A stretch of DNA of 64,000 nt from positions 186,001-250,000 of the forward strand of contig CANGYJ010000007.1 of assembly GCA_947458455.1 (NCBI GenBank), in the 5' to 3' direction. Below are positions 22,501 to 28,741 of the stretch, piece after piece. The first letter of the stretch is position 1, and every line of letters starts with the position of its first letter. Both the position numbers and the translations under genes were made by a program. Source of the stretch: Verrucomicrobiaceae bacterium. Lineage in GTDB: Bacteria > Verrucomicrobiota > Verrucomicrobiia > Verrucomicrobiales > Verrucomicrobiaceae. A model generated the notes under the pieces. That model saw only the letters and a program-made list of their open reading frames with translations. It made no database searches and was not told where the DNA came from.

Positions 22501-23231
22501 CGGGAAAAGTCTCCCGGTGGCTGCTTGCGGCTGCGGACGAGGATGTCCACGCTGCCGGTGTTTTTCAGCAGCACCATGTTTTGGAAGCGGAAGGCCACCA
22601 CGGAGCACTCCGCGGAAAGCGAGCGCAGCAGCACATCGGTGGGCTGCGTGGAGGCGATGCGCAGCGTTTCAAGCGGCTGACCTCCGCGAGTGGCAAAACC
22701 TTCCTCCGGCGGTTTATCGCCCGCGTTGAGCTGATAGACGATGTCGATCGCCTGGGCGGCGATGCCGAGATTCGTCATGAAGAGGTAGAACTCGACCATC
22801 TGCCGCTGATTCTGCTGCGAGCGGGAGATGAGCAGGTAGAGCTGCACGCCAAGCAGCACCTTTTGCTCGGAAGTGAGCGATTTCGCGAGTTCCTTCGCCC
22901 GCTGCGCGAGATCCTGCGGCTGCTGCAAGGCCTCAAAATAGATGCGGCGCATGTCCGAATAGATCGCCTCGGGGTAATCATAGCGCAGGTAGCCGAGGCT
23001 GGACTCGACGTCCTCCTCCTCCACGCTGCCATCGAGTTTGCTGAAGGCCGCGAAGACCTCGATGAGCACAGGCAGCATCGTGTTCGCGGTGGCTGCGGCG
23101 GCCGCCTGCTCAGCCGTCTGGCCCTTCCAAAGGTGCTCCCACTTCTGGAGTTGCGTCGTCCACCACGCCTGCGCGGCCTTACCGCTCTTTGAAGCGGCTT
23201 TTTTGGCAGGCGGTTTGGCTATGGAACTCAT
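19590..23231 (-). CDS. ABCG-like ABC transporter (ATPase + ABC2 permease) with N-terminal TerB-like region and central putative FHA-like region
   Basis: Walker A MGPSGCGKSTLLRVLGG, signature LSGGERKRLNAGLDMIG, Walker B VYLFDEPTSGLSS; C-terminal membrane segments; N-terminus LPVLIEVFAAFSKLDGSVEEEDVESSLGYLRYDYPEAI...SLTSEQKVLLGVQLYLLISRS resembles TerB. Confidence 0.88.
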   Translation of the reverse strand: MSSIAKPPAKKAASKSGKAAQAWWTTQLQKWEHLWKGQTAEQAAAAATANTMLPVLIEVFAAFSKLDGSVEEEDVESSLGYLRYDYPEAIYSDMRRIYFEALQQPQDLAQRAKELAKSLTSEQKVLLGVQLYLLISRSQQNQRQMVEFYLFMTNLGIAAQAIDIVYQLNAGDKPPEEGFATRGGQPLETLRIASTQPTDVLLRSLSAECSVVAFRFQNMVLLKNTGSVDILVRSRKQPPGDFSRLYPGERVVLGDVTIDFNDLISYFNAKKTLTGTQIYLTLTEDGDAEIAPQRGRGTHLRLSFGLGVTVEAIRSTQATLNGTLLSAGTVIEASIEDKIIAHGEVEIALRDLRLRAQEFGGQFRLEGSRNTYLVSNKPELLDEGDILLSEDTDGEILLRIECNYAQKTGVLEVLRASRPIYVGQVPVRDHFTLSDGDTITLGEGQFLRCHFSDRIIEEERNTIRQLEVRDLQHRFDARETALDGISFLARRGEMICVMGPSGCGKSTLLRVLGGQMKPRSGEVLMNGMPLYANLPNLTPYVAYIPQEDAFDPLLKVQENLDFSVAVRCPHLKTDERRKRVEAKLAELGLADMRKRLAGTPQQKFLSGGERKRLNAGLDMIGISDVYLFDEPTSGLSSKDSEHVLEIIRSLARNKIVIISIHQPSMRLLKMFDKALMLDKGGKMAFYGTPQGMLEYFWRVYQTETGQGKATDTPPENLTADFVFDVLETPLRDISGDVIQERSADGHLVAARRFPPNFWRDAYQRHLIMESMAKQQAMPGSTNLISRPHDDSGSASRFRAAPKPPKHTVREEGILFGTLLKRAFLSKLRNRTNLLTTLLEAPLLAWLMSSVLKYSEEEHYTFATAFHIPTYLFMSLVVAMFLGLTNSADEIIRDRFTLNRERNHNLRTFYYLCGKLITLAAFALVQCVIYLLIGNWILEIRDMFWVHLWWMFLTSLTGACLGLFISSIVTDSRTAVNVIPLILIPQIILGGALIKYEEMNKNLDLVYSMSRWWKEPITAEENPSKLKVPFFCQFMPLRWSYEGVVISQSKLNPLTQNQDFLDERIQALLPPKGVELTDQQRHELDMTKQSLAVVSGLYARNPREIRKRLGSLHEAVISGTLDDGMLESMRSESDAVSAEEIYVNRKVLDLVTKAEMEREDYRRKASPNVFFGTQKVYFGTKFNTLWINSLVILFNIVLIVAAVQLSVKRQLTKV

Positions 23232-23313
23232 GCGCGGCCCATGGATGGCGGAGGCAGGGAGAAAGACAAGCGCCAGGATGGGGTTCTTTCGGTGTGCGCG
23301 ACCTTGCTGAGGA

Positions 23314-23733
23314 TCAAAGCTGGCCTGGAGGTGGATGTCTGCCCCTCAGTTTTTCCTCCGCCCGGATGCGAACCGCGATGGGCCGGTTCATCGTGAGAGC
23401 AGCAGCGGTGGCCCTGCCAGTCGGGCTGATGCCGGTGATCTCGCAGTCGGACCAGCGGAAGTGCAGATTCCACACATCATTCCGCGGATGATATACCTCC
23501 GCAGGCTCTCCGGTAAGCGGATCAGTTGCATGGACACGGGCGGCCTTCCGCAGTGAGCACGACACACAGGCCAGCGCCAGATTCTGTAGCTCGGTCGGAC
23601 CACCGAGGCTCACCGGCTGGATGTGATCCACATGAAACACCGCCTCCTGACCTTCCTGCGAAAGGCCGCAGTATTCGCAGCGATTGCCCGCCCGCTCCAC
23701 TACCTGCCATCGCAGTGAATCGGAGATGCTCAT
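23314..23733 (-). CDS. HNH endonuclease
   Basis: RAGNRCEYCGLSQEGQEAVFHVDHIQPVSLGGPTELQNLALACVSCSLRKAAR. Confidence 0.92.
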   Translation of the reverse strand: MSISDSLRWQVVERAGNRCEYCGLSQEGQEAVFHVDHIQPVSLGGPTELQNLALACVSCSLRKAARVHATDPLTGEPAEVYHPRNDVWNLHFRWSDCEITGISPTGRATAAALTMNRPIAVRIRAEEKLRGRHPPPGQL

Positions 23734-23942
23734 GCAGCGGCACGTGCTTTGAATCCGAGGTAGGTGAGCGTGTCCGCCAGATCGACGAGGCCTTCCGCTT
23801 CGCGGCGCTCCTGATCGGTGAGCGACTCGCCTGAGTCCTGCTTGTCGAGCAGGGAGGAGAGACGCTCGTTGACGCCGGTGGGCAGCTTGAAGCGCATCAA
23901 ATCACCCGGCAGGTCAAGATCGAGATGGACGGCGGTGGACAT
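23730..23942 (-). CDS. Small conserved-type protein co-transcribed with HNH endonuclease
   Basis: MSTAVHLDLDLPGDLMRFKLPTGVNERLSSLLDKQDSGESLTDQERREAEGLVDLADTLTYLGFKARAAA; 4-bp overlap with the HNH gene. Confidence 0.72.
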   Translation of the reverse strand: MSTAVHLDLDLPGDLMRFKLPTGVNERLSSLLDKQDSGESLTDQERREAEGLVDLADTLTYLGFKARAAA

Positions 23943-24077
23943 GAAATGATTTTACCGGCCCGCCAGAAACTTCGCAACGGCAGATTTGCCACCCAACGTC
24001 CCCTCGTAACAAAGATACCGCTTCCCGTCACGCTCCGCGCTTGAACCTTGTCCCAGGCCCGGCTCTCATCGCAGCCC

Positions 24078-24992
24078 ATGAAACCCTTCGATCTCCAGGT
24101 CAATGGCTACGCCGGCTCGGACTTCAACCGCGACGGCCTCACCGCCGAGCAGTTGCACCACGCCTGCGAGTGCCTCGTCGAGGATGGCTGCGATGCCATC
24201 CTGGCCACCTTCATCACCGATGAAGTTCCCGTTTTGGAGCGGCGCATCCGCACGCTTGTGGAGCTGCGTGAAAAGGACTCGCTGGCGCAGAAAATGATCA
24301 CCGGTATCCACATCGAGGGGCCGTTCATCAATCCCATCAAAGGTTACGTCGGTGCCCATCCGCCCCACGCGGTGAAACCGGCCAATGTCGAGGACGCAAA
24401 GCGCCTGCTCGATGCCGCTGGCGGCCTCGCGAAGCTCGTCACACTGGCTCCCGAGCATGACGAGGGTTGCAAAACGACCGCATGGCTCGCCTCGCAGCGT
24501 GTCGTCGTCTCCGCCGGGCATTGCGATCCCTCGCTGGACCAGCTCCGCGCGGCCTGCGATGCCGGTTTGAGCATGTTCACCCATGTCGGCAATGGCTGCC
24601 CCATCCAGATGCACCGCCATGACAACATCATCCAGCGGGCGCTTAGCCTTCACCACCGCCTTTGGCTTTGCTTCATCCCGGATGGCGTGCATGTGCCCTT
24701 CTTTGTGCTGAAAAACTGGCTGCGCAGCACCGGGCTGGACCGCGTGATCTTCGTTACCGATGCCATCTCCGCCGCCCGCCTCGGCCCCGGCCGCTACACC
24801 CTCGCCGGTTGGGATATTTTGATCGGCGAGGACCTCGTCGCCCGCTCGCCCGATGGCAGCCACTTCGTCGGCAGCACCGTCACCGTCGCCCGGATCAAGG
24901 CGAACGCCCTCCACGACCTCGGCATGACCGAGGCCGAGCTCACCCGCGTCCTCGACGAGAACCCGCGAAAAGCAGTCGCAGCCGCGGGGTAG
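24078..24992 (+). CDS. nagA: N-acetylglucosamine-6-phosphate deacetylase-like amidohydrolase
   Basis: MKPFDLQVNGYAGSDFNRDGLT; GIHIEGPFINPIKGYVGAHP; SAGHCDPSLDQLRAACDAGLSMFTHVGNGCP; FIPDGVHVP; VTDAISAARLGPGRYTLAG. Confidence 0.85.
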   Translation: MKPFDLQVNGYAGSDFNRDGLTAEQLHHACECLVEDGCDAILATFITDEVPVLERRIRTLVELREKDSLAQKMITGIHIEGPFINPIKGYVGAHPPHAVKPANVEDAKRLLDAAGGLAKLVTLAPEHDEGCKTTAWLASQRVVVSAGHCDPSLDQLRAACDAGLSMFTHVGNGCPIQMHRHDNIIQRALSLHHRLWLCFIPDGVHVPFFVLKNWLRSTGLDRVIFVTDAISAARLGPGRYTLAGWDILIGEDLVARSPDGSHFVGSTVTVARIKANALHDLGMTEAELTRVLDENPRKAVAAAG

Positions 24993-25060
24993 TGGAGTGC
25001 TGGAATTTTGGAGTGCTGGACCCATTCTCAACCAATCCAGTACTCCATCACTCCACTGCC
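24991..25060. repeat. Family B inverted TGGAGTG array copy 1
   Basis: agtggagtgctggaattttggagtgctgga ... tccagtactccatcactccact. Confidence 0.85.
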
Positions 25061-25112
25061 CCCGCCCCGGCATTGGACAGGCGGGAAACCGTGTGCTAAA
25101 CGCGGCCTCCCC

Positions 25113-26849
25113 ATGAAAACCGCCAACCCTCTCCGTTCCCTCGCTTTCCTGGCCGCGCTGGCCCCAGCGGTCGCGTTTTCCGCTGACAAAGTGGACTTCG
25201 TCAAACAGGTGAAGCCCCTGCTCGAAGGTGCCTGCACCCATTGCCATGGTGCGAAAGAGGATAAAGGCGACTTCCGCATGCACACGCTGGAAGACATGAA
25301 AAAGGGCAACGAAAACGGCCCCGGTCTCACCCCCGGCGATCCCAGCAAGAGCGCCATCTACACGACGCTGCTGCTCGATGTTGAAGACGATATGGTGATG
25401 CCGCCGAAGAAGGAAGGCCTGCTCGAAAAGAGCCAGATCGCCGTCATCAAGACCTGGATCGAGCAAGGGGCTGAATGGCCCGCCGGTGTGACACTGGAGC
25501 AAACCCCGCGCATCACCTTCGCGAAGCATATCCAGCCGCTTTTGGAAGAAAACTGCCTCTCCTGCCACAACCCCGAAAAGGCCAAGGGCGACTGGATTGC
25601 CTCCACCAAAAAGGAAGCCTTCGAATCCGGCGAAAACGCCCCGAACATCGTCCCCTTCGACACCGCCAAGAGCGCCATCTACACGCTCGCCACCCTCGCC
25701 GAGGATGACGACGACCTGATGCCGCCGAAAAAGAGCGGCGGCCCGCTTTCCAAGGAGCAGCTCACCTTCCTCAAGCTGTGGGTGGAGCAGGGTGCCCCGT
25801 GGCCGGATGACGCCGAACTGAAGGCGAAGGAGAAAAAAGGCCCCGCCACGAACAACCCGGATACCATGGAGCTCGTGAAGAAGATTCACGCCTTCATCGT
25901 GCAGACCTCGAAGGAGCAAAAAGAGGCCGACATGAAGCCCTACGAGACCAAGGTGCCCAAAACCGGCGCTCCTTACAGCATGGTGGTCATTAAAAGTGGC
26001 GCGTTCATGATGGGCAGCCCCGATGGCGAAAAGAACCGCGCTGACGACGAAAGCCCGCTGACGAAGAAGACCATCAAGCCCTTCTGGATGGGGCAATACG
26101 AGGTCACCTGGGATGAATATGAACCCTTCCAGCTCACCAACATCGGCCGCAACAAGGACGGCAGCCGCCAGGTGTGGGCCGCCACGGACAAGCCGGAAGA
26201 CCTCATCTCCCAGCCCACCCCGCCCTACCAGCCCATGGATTTCGGCATGGGCCGCGACAAATATCCCGCCATCTGCATGACCCACCACGCGGCGAACAAA
26301 TACTGCCAGTGGCTCAGCGCCCAGACCGGTCACTTCTACCGCCTGCCCACCGAGGCCGAGTGGGAATACGCTGCCCGTGCCGGTACCAAGACCGCCTACT
26401 TCTTCGGCGATGACGCCAAGGACCTCAAAGACTACGCCTGGTTCTTCGAGAACGCCCCGAACTTCCAATACGCCAAGATCGGCCTCAAGAAGCCGAACCC
26501 CTGGGGCCTCCACGACATCTACGGCAACGTCTGCGAGTGGACGCTCGACCAGTATGCTGAGGACTCCTTCTCGAAACTCGGCGCGGATGGCCGTGCCTAT
26601 GCCAAATCCACCAAGCCTTACCCGCACATCGCCCGTGGCGGTCATTACGATGACGATCCCGAACTCTGCCGCAGCGCCGCCCGCCGTGCCTCCGATCCAA
26701 ACTGGAAGCAGCAGGACCCGCAGCTCCCGAAAAGCATCTGGTACCTCACCGACGCCACCTGGCTCGGCTTCCGCATCGTCCGCCCGCTCGAAATCCCGAC
26801 CGCGGAAGAGATGTTCGCCGCCTGGAACAACGGCGTGGCGAAGGAGTAA
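25113..26849 (+). CDS. Two planctomycete-type cytochrome c modules fused to formylglycine-generating-enzyme (SUMF1) family domain
   Basis: MKTANPLRSLAFLAALAPAVAFSADKVDFVKQVKPLLEGACTHCHGAKEDKGDFRMHTLEDMKKG; second CLSCHNPEKAKGDW; FGE motifs GAFMMGSPDGEKNRADDESP, YEVTWDEYEPF, LPTEAEWEYAARAGTKTAYFFGDD, NPWGLHDIYGNVCEWT, RGGHYDD. Confidence 0.92.
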   Translation: MKTANPLRSLAFLAALAPAVAFSADKVDFVKQVKPLLEGACTHCHGAKEDKGDFRMHTLEDMKKGNENGPGLTPGDPSKSAIYTTLLLDVEDDMVMPPKKEGLLEKSQIAVIKTWIEQGAEWPAGVTLEQTPRITFAKHIQPLLEENCLSCHNPEKAKGDWIASTKKEAFESGENAPNIVPFDTAKSAIYTLATLAEDDDDLMPPKKSGGPLSKEQLTFLKLWVEQGAPWPDDAELKAKEKKGPATNNPDTMELVKKIHAFIVQTSKEQKEADMKPYETKVPKTGAPYSMVVIKSGAFMMGSPDGEKNRADDESPLTKKTIKPFWMGQYEVTWDEYEPFQLTNIGRNKDGSRQVWAATDKPEDLISQPTPPYQPMDFGMGRDKYPAICMTHHAANKYCQWLSAQTGHFYRLPTEAEWEYAARAGTKTAYFFGDDAKDLKDYAWFFENAPNFQYAKIGLKKPNPWGLHDIYGNVCEWTLDQYAEDSFSKLGADGRAYAKSTKPYPHIARGGHYDDDPELCRSAARRASDPNWKQQDPQLPKSIWYLTDATWLGFRIVRPLEIPTAEEMFAAWNNGVAKE

Positions 26850-26860
26850 CGTGGAAAGAC

Positions 26861-26930
26861 ATTGGAGTGCCGGAGTATTGGAGTGGTGGTAGAAACTCAC
26901 TCCAACACTCCAGTTCTCCAGCACTCCGAC
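26861..26930. repeat. Family B inverted TGGAGTG array copy 2
   Basis: attggagtgccggagtattggagtggtgg ... actccaacactccagttctccagcactcc. Confidence 0.85.
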
Positions 26931-26978
26931 GGATGAGATTCCGTCCTCACGACGTGCTGCGTTCATCCCCCGTCTCCC

Positions 26979-27836
26979 ATGTCCGCCACCTTCCGCCATT
27001 CCCGCCATGCCATGGCGACGACCTTCGAGATCATCATCTCGCAGGCCGACGTGGACGAGGCCTACGCCGCGCAGACCGCGAATGCCGCCTTCGAGGAGAT
27101 CGCCCGGCTGGAGGACGAGCTCAGCCGCTTCCGCGCCAGCAGCGATATCTACCGCCTCAGCCAGCTCGACGCCGGTCAGAGCTTCCGCCTCGGCATGGCT
27201 GCCTGGGATTGCCTCTCGCTCGCCAAAGCGGTGCATGCGGAGACGAATGGGGCCTTCGACATCACCATCGGCCCGCTCATGGAGCTCTTCGTCACCCGCA
27301 CCGGCGAGCCGCGTCATGTAAATGCCTCCGTCATCGAAGAAGCCCGCCAGATCATCGGCAGCCATCGCTTTGACCTCGACGAGGCCGAGATGACCATCAC
27401 CGTGCACGCTAGCCGCATGATCTTCGATCTCGGTGCCCTCGGCAAAGGCTACGCCCTCGACCAGGCCGCCGACGTGCTCGCCATGCACGGCGTCCACAAT
27501 GCCGTCCTGAATGCCGGGGACAGCACCGTGCTCGCCCTCGGCAAGCCGGCGGACAAGGACGCCTGGAATCTCACCCTCAGCCACGGAGCCAAACAGATCC
27601 AGCTTCGCGACCGCGCCGTGAGCGGCAGCGGCTTCGCCGTGCAGGGGGCGCACATCATGAACCCACGGCTCTTCCAGCCCGTCCCAGTCAAAAACCGCCG
27701 CACCTACGCCCTCGCCCCCACCGCCGCCCTCTCCGACGCCCTTTCCACCGCCTTCATGGTCATGGACCCCGCCGAGATCTCCGCCCTGTGCGAGCGCCTC
27801 GGCCAGGTGGAGGCTTTGGAGCTCAGCGAGGAGTGA
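26979..27836 (+). CDS. apbE: FAD:protein FMN transferase (ApbE family)
   Basis: RHAMATTFEIIISQ...EEIARLEDELSRFRASSDIYRLSQ...GAFDITIGPLMELF...MIFDLGALGKGYALDQAADVL...NAVLNAGDSTVLALG. Confidence 0.9.
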   Translation: MSATFRHSRHAMATTFEIIISQADVDEAYAAQTANAAFEEIARLEDELSRFRASSDIYRLSQLDAGQSFRLGMAAWDCLSLAKAVHAETNGAFDITIGPLMELFVTRTGEPRHVNASVIEEARQIIGSHRFDLDEAEMTITVHASRMIFDLGALGKGYALDQAADVLAMHGVHNAVLNAGDSTVLALGKPADKDAWNLTLSHGAKQIQLRDRAVSGSGFAVQGAHIMNPRLFQPVPVKNRRTYALAPTAALSDALSTAFMVMDPAEISALCERLGQVEALELSEE

Positions 27837-27953
27837 TTTATGAAGGGGGCCTCCAGACAAATGGATGGCACGAGTGACTGGAATTCGTTAAAATAAAACG
27901 GAACGTCGGATCCTTGCTCAATCTCGGCATCCACACCCGTTCTCGCTTCCTCC

Positions 27954-28319
27954 ATGGTCATCGCCTCCGAAAGCTCCACCACAGCGACCTCTCTCCGCGA
28001 GAAGGCCGAGCCTGTCATCGCGGAAGCGACACGGCGGCTGGTGGCGGAGTTTGCGCCAGAGCAGGTGTGGCTCTTTGGCTCCTACGCCTGGGGTGAGCCG
28101 ACGGAGGACAGTGATCTGGATTTGCTCATGCTTGTCGAAGATGAAAGCCAGACATCAATCCAGCACTTGAGGCAGGCTCGGCGATGCTTGCGCAGCATCG
28201 ACATGTCAAAAGATGTGTTGATCCAGTCTGCGGCGACATTTGACCTCTACAAGGGTGTAATATCCTCGCTATCTCATAAAATCGCCGAGGAGGGGCGGCT
28301 TGTCTATGGCCGCGACTGA
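27954..28319 (+). CDS. MNT-type minimal nucleotidyltransferase
   Basis: LVAEFAPEQVWLFGSYAWGEPTEDSDLDLLMLVED (GSxxxG...DxD). Confidence 0.9.
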   Translation: MVIASESSTTATSLREKAEPVIAEATRRLVAEFAPEQVWLFGSYAWGEPTEDSDLDLLMLVEDESQTSIQHLRQARRCLRSIDMSKDVLIQSAATFDLYKGVISSLSHKIAEEGRLVYGRD

Positions 28320-28719
28320 TACCAAGCTCGTTCAGTCATGGCTGCTCAAGGCGGCTCACGACTTGAAGGCCGCCAAGAGGCTATCGGGTGAAGGTGACCC
28401 GCTGGACGCGGCCATCTATCATTGTCAGCAGACAGCAGAAAAAGCCGTCAAAGCCTTCCTGTCACATGCCGGTGCGCCGATTGAAAAAACGCATGATGTT
28501 GAACGGCTGATCAAGCTCGCAGCAAATCACCTGCCTGAGTTTTCCCAGTGGCTTGACGAAGCAGAGCTCATCACGCCCTACGCCACACGATTTCGCTATC
28601 CAATGGAGGACGTGCCCATCGAACCGGAGCGGGCTGAATTCGAGGAGGCACTGAATGCCTCCCAACGCCTTTTCGATTTCGTCCTCTCCGTACTACCCAC
28701 AGAAACGCATCCCGTTTAA
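28306..28719 (+). CDS. HEPN domain protein
   Basis: MAATDTKLVQSWLLKAAHDLKAAKRLSGEGDPLDAAIYHCQQTAEKAVKAFLSHAGAPIEKTHDVERLIKLA; overlaps MNT gene end. Confidence 0.9.
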   Translation: MAATDTKLVQSWLLKAAHDLKAAKRLSGEGDPLDAAIYHCQQTAEKAVKAFLSHAGAPIEKTHDVERLIKLAANHLPEFSQWLDEAELITPYATRFRYPMEDVPIEPERAEFEEALNASQRLFDFVLSVLPTETHPV

Positions 28720-28741
28720 ACTTCTTCAATCTCATTCCCCC

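Noticed and set aside
19521-23192. 601-aa and 556-aa + strand ORFs
   Set aside because: Antisense to the ABC transporter gene with full Walker/signature motifs.
24066-27860. 1264-aa minus-strand ORF
   Set aside because: Shadow ORF antisense to nagA-like, cytochrome-FGE and apbE genes, all with clear family motifs; it also reads through two family B repeats.
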